Shown here: positions 1-5,489 of the stretch, in pieces | Layout: every line of letters starts with the position of its first letter | Position numbering within the stretch: the first letter of the stretch is position 1 | Source of the DNA: an uncultured Clostridia bacterium | GTDB lineage: Bacteria > Bacillota > Clostridia > Christensenellales > UBA1242 | Direction of reading: 5' to 3' | NCBI GenBank assembly: GCA_947631485.1 | Contig: CANRLJ010000028.1 | Span: 1 to 8,715, forward strand | DNA length: 8,715 nt | The notes under the pieces: model-generated | The model's input: only the letters and a program-made list of their open reading frames with translations | What the model was told of the DNA's origin: nothing | Databases searched by the model: none | Made by a program: the position numbers and the translations under genes

Positions 1-1232
1 CAGAGAGCGAAAAGGCTGCAAAATATCTTCAAGATGCCGGATATGACATGTTTGACGCCGACAACGGCACATATGACGCTTGGTATTGGCCACACCCACC
101 TGCATATATGCCACAAAACTGCAACCTTGAAGATGTTTCTCACATAGCAAAGTTTGTTGATATTCCTGTTGTTTGTGCAGGAAAGATGGACCCAGCAACT
201 GCTGCCAAAGCGATTAAGGACAAGAAGATTGGCGCTATGGGTGTTGCAAGGCAATTTCTTGTTGACCCAGAGTGGGTGACAAAACTCATGGAGGGCAGGA
301 CGGACGAAATCAAGCCTTGCATTTGCTGTCATAATGCCTGCCTTGCAATGTCACACTATAAGGGTGTTGCAAACGCTTGCTCAACGGCTGACAGCATACA
401 TATGTCAAGGTGTGCACTTAACCCTATGACTATGGATGGCGGAAAGTATGACATAAAGCCTGCAAAGAAAAGCAAGAGAGTTGCTGTTATTGGAGGCGGA
501 ATTGGCGGCATGGAGGCGGCCACAGTTGCAACATTGCGTGGACACAAAGTGACAATTTATGAAAAGACAGACAAACTTGGCGGAGTGTTTATTGCTGCAT
601 CAACGCCAAAGTTTAAGGAAAGAGACCGCGCTTTGATTGAGTGGGAAAGAAAGAGAGTGGCAGACCTTGGAATTGAAGTGAAATTTAACACCGAAATAAC
701 TGATATAAAAACCCTTGATGCCGATGAAATCATCATTGCCACAGGCTCTAAGCCAAAGCGTTTGAACATCAAAGGAATAGAAAATTCTGTTGAGGCAGTG
801 GAATATCTGCTTGGCAAAGAAGTTGGCGAAAAAGTTGTTGTCATTGGGGGAGGGCTCAGCGGTTGCGAAATTGCCTATGACCTTCATTTGAAAAGCAAAA
901 AACCTGTCATTGTTGAGGCTCAAAATGACCTGATGATTTCAAACGGTCTTTGCATGGCAAATTCCTCTTTCTTGAAGGACTATTTTAAGACAAACAAAGT
1001 GCCTGTATATCTTGAAACATTTTGCCAAGAGATAGGAAAAGGCAAGGTTGTTTTAAAGACAAAAGAAGGCACAAAAGAGGTGAAGACGGACAGCGTGATT
1101 ATGGCAGTGGGATACAATCCTGCTCCACTGACAAAGTCTGGCAGACATGTTCACATTGTGGGCGATGCCTATGAAGTTGGAAATCTTCGAACTGTCATTT
1201 GGCGTGCTTGGCAGATTGCCGAAAAGATTTAA
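1..1232 (+). CDS. FMN/[4Fe-4S]/FAD oxidoreductase, enoate reductase / 2,4-dienoyl-CoA reductase family (5' end missing)
   Basis: The reading frame is open from base 3 to the TAA at 1230-1232, so about 410 C-terminal residues of a protein whose family is usually about 650 residues are visible. Seen: the end of an old-yellow-enzyme TIM barrel (AGKMDPATAAKAI, then GVARQFLVDPEW); a cysteine cluster CICCHNAC at 318-341 with further Cys at 378 and 411, fitting the [4Fe-4S] site between the domains; an FAD-binding GGGIGG motif near 493-510; a second dinucleotide motif GGGLSG near 846-863 for NAD(P)H; and a C-terminal GDA FAD motif (HIVGDAYEVG). Family knowledge: electrons pass from NAD(P)H via FAD and the Fe-S cluster to FMN, which reduces an activated C=C bond of an enoate or dienoyl-CoA. 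The substrate cannot be told, because most of the barrel lies outside the window. The enzyme is presumably cytoplasmic, as no membrane segment is seen. Internal ATG codons such as the one at 48 are not the start. It ends at a terminator shared with rpmB. Confidence 0.9.
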   Translation, partial: ESEKAAKYLQDAGYDMFDADNGTYDAWYWPHPPAYMPQNCNLEDVSHIAKFVDIPVVCAGKMDPATAAKAIKDKKIGAMGVARQFLVDPEWVTKLMEGRTDEIKPCICCHNACLAMSHYKGVANACSTADSIHMSRCALNPMTMDGGKYDIKPAKKSKRVAVIGGGIGGMEAATVATLRGHKVTIYEKTDKLGGVFIAASTPKFKERDRALIEWERKRVADLGIEVKFNTEITDIKTLDADEIIIATGSKPKRLNIKGIENSVEAVEYLLGKEVGEKVVVIGGGLSGCEIAYDLHLKSKKPVIVEAQNDLMISNGLCMANSSFLKDYFKTNKVPVYLETFCQEIGKGKVVLKTKEGTKEVKTDSVIMAVGYNPAPLTKSGRHVHIVGDAYEVGNLRTVIWRAWQIAEKI

Positions 1233-1240
1233 AAAGAAAA

Positions 1241-1268
1241 AACACAGTTTCAAAAACTGTGTTTTTTT
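1241..1268. terminator. Bidirectional intrinsic terminator between the oxidoreductase and rpmB
   Basis: A perfect 10-bp stem (AACACAGTTT at 1241-1250, AAACTGTGTT at 1254-1263) closes a 3-nt loop and is followed by T residues to 1268. The left side is preceded by an A-rich run (1231-1240), so the minus strand also gives a hairpin followed by T residues. It starts 8 nt after the oxidoreductase stop and 3 nt beyond the rpmB stop, so it can end both converging transcripts. Confidence 0.85.
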
Positions 1269-1446
1269 AGTTTCCTGCTTTTTTCTTTGCAGTTTTGATG
1301 CATTTTGTGCAAGCCCTTACTTTCTTTCCGTCAATTTCGGTTGTCTGTAAGTTTACATCATATTTTCTTGGGGCTTTATTGTTTGCATGGCTGACAGTCT
1401 TTCCGTCCATTTTGCCTTTCCCACATACTTCACATACTCTGCTCAT
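1267..1446 (-). CDS. rpmB: 50S ribosomal protein L28 (bL28), zinc-binding form
   Basis: This 59-residue minus-strand gene begins [20 protein letters not shown] and ends with a basic tail (KTAKKKAGN). The start CEVCGK, the [17 protein letters not shown] segment and the ending VRACTKCIK are the recognisable bL28 pattern. Two Cys pairs (C5/C8 and C46/C49) form a zinc ribbon, so this is the Cys-containing form rather than the Cys-less zinc-independent paralogue. L28 is a structural protein of the large ribosomal subunit, needed for assembly. The ATG at 1446-1444 is preceded by a good Shine-Dalgarno AAAGGAG (1460-1454) at 7-nt spacing. It is divergent from the Asp23-family gene, as in Bacillus, where rpmB and yloU-yloV lie back to back. 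The length is normal for the family (about 60 residues). Confidence 0.95.
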   Translation of the reverse strand: MSRVCEVCGKGKMDGKTVSHANNKAPRKYDVNLQTTEIDGKKVRACTKCIKTAKKKAGN

Positions 1447-1476
1447 GTCATTTCTCCTTTAATATATTTGCGTCTA

Positions 1477-1505
1477 ATGATAACACATTGTTGTTAAAAA
1501 ATCAA
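1477..1505 (-). promoter_or_regulatory. Probable sigma-A promoter of rpmB
   Basis: On the minus strand a -35 TTGATT (1505-1500) and a -10 TATCAT (1482-1477) are separated by exactly 17 bp. The predicted start lies about 25-30 nt upstream of the rpmB ATG, leaving room for its ribosome binding site. No leader structure that would bind a ribosomal protein is evident in such a short leader. Confidence 0.55.
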
Positions 1506-1587
1506 CTGTTTTTTATGGCTTTGTTGCTAAAATTTTTCTTTTTTGCATATAAATTTATTAAGTTTTTGAAATTGTTCCTCAATTTGC

Positions 1588-1616
1588 TTGTCAAAAATCT
1601 TAAAAAGTTGTAATAT
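1588..1616 (+). promoter_or_regulatory. Probable sigma-A promoter of the Asp23-fakA operon
   Basis: A -35 TTGTCA (1588-1593), 17-bp spacer and -10 TAATAT (1611-1616) lie 40 nt ahead of the TTG start at 1656. The region just upstream (1506-1587) is AT-rich with A and T runs that could act as an UP element. Together with the rpmB promoter it accounts for the 209-bp divergent intergenic region; I see no other gene or RNA there. Confidence 0.65.
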
Positions 1617-1655
1617 AAAAATGCGATATATTTTTATAACCCAAGGGAGGCCCTC

Positions 1656-2006
1656 TTGACTGTCGATACAAACAACTACTATGGAAATCTTTCAATCAGC
1701 GACAATGCAATCCGCACTGTTGCTGGTTTTGTTGCGCTTGACTGCTATGGTGTTGTTGACTTGGTTGCCAAAAACTTCAAAGACAGTGCAAGAGAACTTT
1801 TCAAAAAAGAAAGATACTCTCGAGGTATTACCGTAAGCCACATAGACAACCGTATCTTCATTGATATTCACTGCATACTCAAATATGGTGTGTCCATCAG
1901 TGCGGTGGCAGAATCGCTTAAAAAATCAGTAAAATATAGTGTCGAAAACTTTACGGGCATGATTGTTGACACTGTCAATGTCCATGTTGTAGGCGTTTGT
2001 GTTTAA
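1656..2006 (+). CDS. Asp23/Gls24-family envelope stress response protein, YloU-like
   Basis: The 116-residue protein has the Asp23 (DUF322) pattern: an N-terminal ISDNAIRTVAGFVALDCYGVVDL segment, a central GITVSHIDNRIFIDIHCILKYGVSI beta region, and a C-terminal helix ending in VNVHVVGVCV. The family includes Asp23, an abundant membrane-anchored protein near the staphylococcal envelope, and YloU, encoded beside FakA in Bacillus; their biochemical role is not settled. No membrane segment is seen here, so association with the membrane would need a partner. The start is TTG: no in-frame ATG lies near, and AAGGGAGG (1643-1650) sits 5 nt upstream, a strong site compensating for the weak start codon. 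It is cotranscribed with fakA, the gap to the next ATG being 12 nt. The family call is confident; the role is inferred from neighbours. Confidence 0.88.
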   Translation: MTVDTNNYYGNLSISDNAIRTVAGFVALDCYGVVDLVAKNFKDSARELFKKERYSRGITVSHIDNRIFIDIHCILKYGVSISAVAESLKKSVKYSVENFTGMIVDTVNVHVVGVCV

Positions 2007-2018
2007 TAGGAGCATAAG

Positions 2019-3653
2019 ATGCAAAAAAGTATAAATGGAGCGACCTTTAAGAAGATGGTCCTTGCAGGTGTAAGCCAGCTTGAACAAAATAAAGAATATA
2101 TTGATAGTCTAAATGTTTTTCCAGTTCCAGACGGAGACACTGGCACAAACATGTTTTTGACTATGAAGTCAGCAGTTGCTGAAATAAACAAATGTATGAA
2201 CACCGATATGGCATCACTTTCAGAGGCTTTTGCAAAAGGTGCGCTGAGGGGTGCAAGAGGAAACAGCGGTGTCATCACATCCCAAATTTTCAAGGGTTTT
2301 TGTGGCGTGACCAAAAATTGTAAAGAAGTCACAACAAAAGACTTTGCAAAGGCCATGCAAGAGGGCTCTAGCATTGCATACAAGGCAGTTACAAAGCCAA
2401 AAGAGGGCACAATTCTCACAGTCATCAGGGTTATGTCTGAAAATGCTGTAAGCCTTGCAAAAAAGCATGAGGATTTTGAGACTTTTCTGAAAAAAGTGAT
2501 TGACACAGGTGAAGAAATCTTAAAACAAACTCCAGAGATGTTACCTGTCCTCAAAAAAGCCGGCGTTGTTGACAGCGGCGGAAGAGGAATTTTGGTCATC
2601 TTTACAGGCTTCTATCGTTTCTTGACCGGCGAAGAGGACTTGGAATACACCTTTGAGGACGACACAAAGCCACAGACTGTTGACGATGTGATTGCTGACA
2701 TAAACAACCTTGGCGACATCGAATATGGCTATTGCACCGAATATATGATCATCAATATGCTGAAAAAGACCACTGAGGCAGACATTGTCAAACTTCGTGA
2801 AAAACTGATGGAAATCGGTGACAGCGTCATCTGCATCGGCGATTTGTCACTTGTGAAAGTGCATGTTCACACCAACGAACCAAACAAGGCACTCGGATAT
2901 GCCTTGGAACTTGGCGAACTCTACAACTTGAAGATTGAAAACATGAGAGAGCAAAATCGCGAACTCAAAAAGAAAGCCCAAGCCGTTGAGGAAGTGAAGG
3001 AAATTGGCATGATTGCCGTTGCTCCGGGGGATGGGCTTGCCACAATATTCAAAGAACTTACTGTGGACGAGATTATTGTTGGTGGACAAACAATGAATCC
3101 GAGCGCAGAGGACATCGCAAATGCTGCTGAAAAAGTGCCAGCAAGAAATGTGTTTGTGTTCCCAAACAACAAAAACATCACTTTGGCTGCAGAACAGGCA
3201 AATGAAGTGACCAGCAAAAATCTGATAATAATTCCTACAAAGAGCGTTCCTGAGGGTATTTCAGCCGCCATAACGTTCAATCCAGATGCCTCTGTTGAGG
3301 AAAACAAAACCGCCATGTTGGAGGCAATGAAGAGCGTGCGTTCCGGCTCTGTGACATATGCAGTCAGAGACACTCACGTTGACGGATTTGACCTGACAAA
3401 AGGCGAAATCATTGGACTTGACGACAAGGCAATTCTTGCAAAGGGCAACTTGGTAAGCGAAACAACTGAAAAACTTATTGAGGCGATGTTTGATGACAGC
3501 GTGATGAACATAACATTGTTCTACGGCGAGGACATCCGTGAAGATGATGCAAACAAACTGCAAGAAAGTTTGGCAAAGAAATATCCTGATTGTGAAGTCA
3601 CTGTGGCAAATGGTGGTCAGCCAGTTTACTATTATCTTGTTTCACTTGAATAA
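2019..3653 (+). CDS. fakA: Fatty acid kinase catalytic subunit FakA (DAK-domain protein, YloV)
   Basis: The 544-residue protein has the normal FakA length (about 550). Residues 1-200 form a DhaL-type ATP-binding domain with DGDTGTNM at 38-45 (acidic residues for Mg-ATP), GARGNSG at 78-84 and DSGGRG at 185-190. A linker follows, then a middle domain in which C239, H282 and H284 (YCTEYMI and KVHVHTNEP) match the zinc-binding Cys/His/His set of this family. Residues from about 325 to 544 form the C-terminal domain that contacts the lipid carrier FakB. Family knowledge: FakA transfers phosphate from ATP to a FakB-bound fatty acid, and the acyl-phosphate enters phospholipid synthesis through PlsX/PlsY. 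No fakB (DegV) gene is in the window. The ATG is preceded by TAGGAG, and the gene is translationally close to the Asp23-family gene. It ends just before a strong terminator. Confidence 0.95.
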   Translation: MQKSINGATFKKMVLAGVSQLEQNKEYIDSLNVFPVPDGDTGTNMFLTMKSAVAEINKCMNTDMASLSEAFAKGALRGARGNSGVITSQIFKGFCGVTKNCKEVTTKDFAKAMQEGSSIAYKAVTKPKEGTILTVIRVMSENAVSLAKKHEDFETFLKKVIDTGEEILKQTPEMLPVLKKAGVVDSGGRGILVIFTGFYRFLTGEEDLEYTFEDDTKPQTVDDVIADINNLGDIEYGYCTEYMIINMLKKTTEADIVKLREKLMEIGDSVICIGDLSLVKVHVHTNEPNKALGYALELGELYNLKIENMREQNRELKKKAQAVEEVKEIGMIAVAPGDGLATIFKELTVDEIIVGGQTMNPSAEDIANAAEKVPARNVFVFPNNKNITLAAEQANEVTSKNLIIIPTKSVPEGISAAITFNPDASVEENKTAMLEAMKSVRSGSVTYAVRDTHVDGFDLTKGEIIGLDDKAILAKGNLVSETTEKLIEAMFDDSVMNITLFYGEDIREDDANKLQESLAKKYPDCEVTVANGGQPVYYYLVSLE

Positions 3654-3655
3654 AG

Positions 3656-3683
3656 AAAAGTCTATCAAAACGATAGACTTTTT
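3656..3683 (+). terminator. Intrinsic terminator of the Asp23-fakA operon
   Basis: An 11-bp stem (AAAAGTCTATC at 3656-3666 and GATAGACTTTT at 3672-3682) with a 5-nt loop begins 2 nt after the fakA stop and runs into T residues. On the minus strand the same hairpin is followed by a weaker T-rich stretch, so it could also end the converging XRE transcript. Confidence 0.85.
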
Positions 3684-3695
3684 ATTATGTAACTA

Positions 3696-3758
3696 TAACT
3701 AAATTTCCTTTCTGCCGACTAAAAAGTCGAGCGAAACATCAAACAAGTCGGCAAGTTT
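3696..3758. repeat. Direct repeat, copy 1 (3' end of XRE gene B)
   Basis: These 63 bp match 3929-3991 at 60 of 63 positions, with copies 233 bp apart. The repeat covers the stop codon, the last ~20 codons and 3 bp beyond the stop, and encodes the shared C-terminus LADLFDVSLDFLVGRKEI. Farther into the genes identity falls to that of ordinary paralogues, so this short block has been duplicated or homogenised recently. Confidence 0.9.
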
Positions 3759-3914
3759 GATGAAATTTTGAAGAGTTGGAACAGTCACGCCCGTTTCATA
3801 CGCTTGATATGATTGTGTCTTGATGTTAAGTTTTTGTGCAACTTCTTTTTGTGTCAAACCGCTTTGCTTTCTTAAATCTCTTATTATTTTTGAAAAATTG
3901 TAAATCTCTTGCAT
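3699..3914 (-). CDS. Small XRE-family HTH transcriptional regulator, copy B
   Basis: This 71-residue protein is a single Cro/C1-type helix-turn-helix domain: TQKEVAQKLNIKTQSYQAYE at about 21-40 contains the paired HTH helices, and LADLFDVSLDFLVGRKE is the usual closing helices. It should bind DNA as a dimer; there is no separate ligand or protease domain. I chose the ATG at 3914 because AGGTGG lies just upstream at 5-nt spacing; an in-frame GTG at 3923 would add three residues but overlaps that site. It is second in a minus-strand pair, 17 nt downstream of copy A, so the two are probably cotranscribed. The target is unknown; autoregulation or control of the divergent gene at 4225 is inferred from position. 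Confidence 0.85.
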   Translation of the reverse strand: MQEIYNFSKIIRDLRKQSGLTQKEVAQKLNIKTQSYQAYETGVTVPTLQNFIKLADLFDVSLDFLVGRKEI

Positions 3915-3928
3915 TTTTTCCACCTATT

Positions 3929-3991
3929 TAACTAAATTTCCTTTCTGCCGACCAAAAAGTCGAGCGAAACATCAAACAGGTCAGCAAGTTT
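3929..3991. repeat. Direct repeat, copy 2 (3' end of XRE gene A)
   Basis: This is the partner of the 63-bp block at 3696-3758, with three substitutions between them, all of which leave the encoded residues unchanged or lie at third codon positions. It ends at the boundary where the two HTH genes start to diverge. Confidence 0.9.
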
Positions 3992-4138
3992 TATTAACTT
4001 TGGCAATGGAGGCAAGGCGGTGCCGAGTTCATATTTCTGATATGCTTGATAACAAACCCCTATCTTTTCTGCTAGTTGCGATTGTGTAAAACCAAATTGC
4101 TTTCTCAATTCCCTCAGATTTTTGGCAAGAATTTTCAT
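3932..4138 (-). CDS. Small XRE-family HTH transcriptional regulator, copy A
   Basis: This 68-residue single-domain Cro/C1-type HTH protein has TQSQLAEKIGVCYQAYQKYE at about 18-37 as the HTH core, followed by LIKLADLFDVSLDFLVGRKEI. The body is clearly paralogous to copy B (similar NLRELRKQ/IIRDLRKQ start, same spacing), but the recognition-helix residues differ (GVCYQAYQKYE against NIKTQSYQAYE), so the two may bind different sites. The ATG at 4138-4136 has GAGGTG 5 nt upstream. It is the first gene of the minus-strand pair, divergent from the 86-residue gene at 4225 across an 86-bp intergenic region. No toxin-type partner is recognisable. Confidence 0.87.
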   Translation of the reverse strand: MKILAKNLRELRKQFGFTQSQLAEKIGVCYQAYQKYELGTALPPLPKLIKLADLFDVSLDFLVGRKEI

Positions 4139-4154
4139 TTTTCACCTCTTTCAT

Positions 4155-4184
4155 TTGACATAATACTATTTTAAGTTGTATAGC
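4155..4184 (+). promoter_or_regulatory. Probable promoter of the 86-residue gene
   Basis: A perfect -35 TTGACA (4155-4160) is followed after 18 bp by TATAGC (4179-4184), giving a start near 4191 and a leader of about 34 nt. An alternative -10 TATAGT at 4201-4206 has only a poor -35. A minus-strand -10-like TATTAT (4165-4160) overlaps the plus -35, so the two divergent promoters may compete; its own -35 is not convincing. Confidence 0.5.
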
Positions 4185-4194
4185 ATATAAAAAT

Positions 4195-4209
4195 ACTACC
4201 TATAGTAGT
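4195..4209. promoter_or_regulatory. Small palindrome, candidate operator
   Basis: ACTAC (4195-4199) and GTAGT (4205-4209) form an inverted repeat around CTATA, and CTATAG (4200-4205) is itself palindromic. It lies at or just past the expected start of the divergent 86-residue gene and upstream of the XRE pair. A related half-site TACTAT lies at 4164-4169. XRE repressors bind palindromes of about this size, so binding by one or both regulators is inferred. Confidence 0.4.
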
Positions 4210-4224
4210 GTTGGGAGAGGCTGT

Positions 4225-4485
4225 ATGAAGGAAGTTGAGGTTGATGTTTTGGGAGTGATATACAAGGGTTTTTTGGAAAAATTTGGAGATTTGAACACAA
4301 GCAAGTTGGAAGAGAACTTTTTGAAGACTCTAAACGAAAAACAAAGGCAAGATTATGGAAACTTGAAGTTGATTTTTAAGAGCGACAGTTTGGCGGGGAT
4401 TAAAGATGCGATAAAATACACCCTCAAATTTGTCAGTGACATAAACACCTTTGAGAAAGACAAAACAAAGGTTTATTTTGATTAA
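4225..4485 (+). CDS. Hypothetical protein, 86 residues
   Basis: I do not recognise this gene. The protein is short, highly charged and predicted to be mostly helical, with no signal peptide, membrane segment or cysteine. An N-terminal part (VDVLGVIYKGFLEKFGDL) is followed by a KLEENFLKTLNEKQRQDYGNL stretch and a C-terminal helix (IKDAIKYTLKFVSDI). The layout loosely recalls small clostridial helical proteins such as DUF6809, but I cannot confirm this. Reasons to accept it as real: a consensus -35, GGGAG at 4213-4217 with 7-nt spacing to the ATG, and a perfect terminator starting right after the stop. It is divergent from the XRE pair, which suggests but does not prove that it is their regulatory target. 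Confidence 0.7.
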   Translation: MKEVEVDVLGVIYKGFLEKFGDLNTSKLEENFLKTLNEKQRQDYGNLKLIFKSDSLAGIKDAIKYTLKFVSDINTFEKDKTKVYFD

Positions 4486-4507
4486 AAAAAGCCCATTTGG
4501 GCTTTTT
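4486..4507. terminator. Bidirectional intrinsic terminator
   Basis: A 9-bp stem AAAAAGCCC (4486-4494) and GGGCTTTTT (4499-4507) with an ATTT loop starts directly after the stop of the 86-residue gene. The other strand also reads a GC-rich stem followed by seven T residues, so it can end transcripts from the minus-strand gene at 4697-5365 after they cross the repeat array. Confidence 0.88.
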
Positions 4508-4520
4508 GCTGTGGTTTTGA

Positions 4521-4691
4521 GATGTTTCGCTTTGCTCAGCATGACAAAGAGGTGCATGGCAAAGGTTTAGATGCTTCGCTTCGCTCAGCATGACAAAGAG
4601 GTACATCACAATGGCATAGATGCTTCGCTTCGCTCAGCATGACAATGGGATGCATGACAGTCGCGTTGCATGACAATGGGGTGCGTGACAA
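4521..4691. repeat. Tandem 49-bp repeat array (about 3.5 units)
   Basis: Units begin at 4521, 4570 and 4619, exactly 49 bp apart, each opening with GATGYTTCGCTTYGCTCAGC followed by ATGACAAWG. A partial copy follows: 4637-4660 and 4668-4691 share a GCATGACAATGGG segment at a 31-bp offset. Each unit holds a small inverted repeat (ATGCT...AGCAT). The minus strand reads TGTCATGCTGAGCGAAGCG, a word resembling the intergenic repeats known from many unrelated bacteria that give spurious reading frames such as SERSE/AERSE peptides; that link is from memory. The array fills the gap between two convergent genes. I see no gene in it. Confidence 0.85.
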
Positions 4692-4696
4692 GTTGA

Positions 4697-5365
4697 CTAC
4701 ATATTTGGCGTGTTTGTCACAGCCGACGCCGTTGGATAGATTGGCAAGTCATTAAGACCTGGGCATGCACTCTGTTGTGGTGCTGTTTGGCATGGTGGCA
4801 ATGTTGGATAGCCATATGATGGCACAAGCACATCCACCGTGCTTACCACCTTTATGATGACTTGTATGCAGCCTGTGACTGTGAAGATGTTTGGAGCGGT
4901 GAAAGTTCCTATTCTGCTTGAGAACACGCCTTGTGCTGTGATGTCAACAGGCGTCAAAGATGGTTGTGGCACAAACATAATCACCGATTTTGTCACTGTG
5001 ATTGTGCTGAGTGCCGAGCCAATTGTGCCATTTGCATCTCTGTAGGACACTGTTACAGGAATTGTGAGGGTGAAACTTACATTGGCATAGTTTGGGCAAG
5101 TGTCAAGCCTTTCGATTACAAGGTCAGATATTGTTGCCGTTTGGCCAACCGTGTTTTCGGCAGAGAGATATGTCAACGGAAGTACTGGATTGGCAGGTTC
5201 AAAGTCAGTTACTGCCAAGATTATGCCTGTTTCTGTTGTTGAGCAGAGGCAAGCATCAAATACTTTTGTTGTCTCAATCAAAATTTTTTCACAAATTCCA
5301 TTTAAAGCGTTGCCAGACAGAGGGCCAGGCTTGTTTGGATTGGAATTGTTAATGTAAAAAGACAT
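4697..5365 (-). CDS. Hypothetical beta-rich protein with conserved-looking cysteines, 222 residues
   Basis: I cannot name a family with confidence. The protein is rich in Thr, Val, Ser and Pro, with alternating hydrophobic stretches that suggest beta-sandwich folding (VSFTLTIPVTVSYRD at 96-110, STITVTKSVIMFVP at 120-133, VTGCIQVIIKVVSTVDVLVP at 163-182). Seven cysteines occur at 25, 39, 41, 90, 166, 192 and 201. The segment ICEKILIETTKVFDACLC (24-41) resembles openings of uncharacterised clostridial proteins, some linked to spore coats through SPOCS/DUF3794-like domains; this is a weak memory-based resemblance. The C-terminus is Pro/Thr-rich and low in charge. There is no signal peptide or membrane segment. 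The ATG is preceded by a perfect AAGGAGG (5378-5372) at 6-nt spacing, implying high expression. It is transcribed divergently from the gene at 5490, and its transcript runs into the repeat array. Confidence 0.8.
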   Translation of the reverse strand: MSFYINNSNPNKPGPLSGNALNGICEKILIETTKVFDACLCSTTETGIILAVTDFEPANPVLPLTYLSAENTVGQTATISDLVIERLDTCPNYANVSFTLTIPVTVSYRDANGTIGSALSTITVTKSVIMFVPQPSLTPVDITAQGVFSSRIGTFTAPNIFTVTGCIQVIIKVVSTVDVLVPSYGYPTLPPCQTAPQQSACPGLNDLPIYPTASAVTNTPNM

Positions 5366-5392
5366 TTTTAACCTCCTTAAAGTCTTACACTA

Positions 5393-5401
5393 TATAATAT
5401 G
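5393..5401 (-). promoter_or_regulatory. Possible -10 region of the beta-rich protein gene
   Basis: The minus strand reads CATATTATA, 28 nt upstream of the start codon. It contains TATTAT, acceptable for sigma-A, but no good TTGACA lies 17 bp upstream. The CATANNNTA form also fits the loose -10 consensus of late sporulation sigma factors (SigK type). Neither reading is proven from sequence alone. Confidence 0.25.
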
Positions 5402-5403
5402 TT

Positions 5404-5423
5404 GTGTCAGTGCAAAATGACAC
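5404..5423. promoter_or_regulatory. Inverted repeat in divergent promoter region, candidate operator
   Basis: GTGTCA (5404-5409) and TGACAC (5418-5423) are perfect 6-bp arms separated by 8 bp. The repeat lies upstream of the beta-rich gene's possible -10 and 18 bp outside the -35 of the opposite gene, so a dimeric regulator there could influence both. It is not followed by a T run, so it is not a terminator. Confidence 0.4.
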
Positions 5424-5440
5424 GAAATCTTGTTTGTGTG

Positions 5441-5469
5441 TTGACTTTGCTGTTTCTTTGGTGTATAAT
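5441..5469 (+). promoter_or_regulatory. Strong sigma-A promoter of the 286-residue gene
   Basis: TTGACT (5441-5446), a 17-bp spacer and a perfect TATAAT (5464-5469) predict a start near 5476. That leaves a short leader of about 14 nt containing GGGGGA (5480-5485), which supports the ATG at 5490 rather than the in-frame TTG at 5478. Confidence 0.8.
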
Positions 5470-5489
5470 ATATATTATTGGGGGACATT

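Noticed and set aside
1642..1655. GGG/CCC hairpin over the RBS of the Asp23-family gene as a riboswitch
   Set aside because: The possible stem is only three base pairs and there is no conserved aptamer-like structure in the about 30-nt leader.
2003..2599. Open frame of 198 codons on the minus strand inside fakA
   Set aside because: It is fully antisense to an unmistakable FakA sequence, has low-complexity Ser/Phe-rich composition and resembles no known protein.
4330..4557. Minus-strand frame starting MHLFVMLSKAKHLKT
   Set aside because: Its start is the translated intergenic repeat and it crosses a terminator and the antisense of the 86-residue gene; this is the typical spurious frame such repeats create.
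4521..4691. Possible CRISPR array
   Set aside because: Units are contiguous at 49 bp with the between-core bases also similar, so there are no unique spacers, and there are no cas genes nearby.
4839..5357. Several plus-strand frames of 68-103 codons opposite the beta-rich gene
   Set aside because: They overlap each other, lack ribosome binding sites and are antisense to a gene with a perfect RBS.
5478..5489. TTG start adding four residues to the 286-residue protein
   Set aside because: The predicted transcript begins about two bases before it, leaving no RBS; GGGGGA fits the ATG at 5490.
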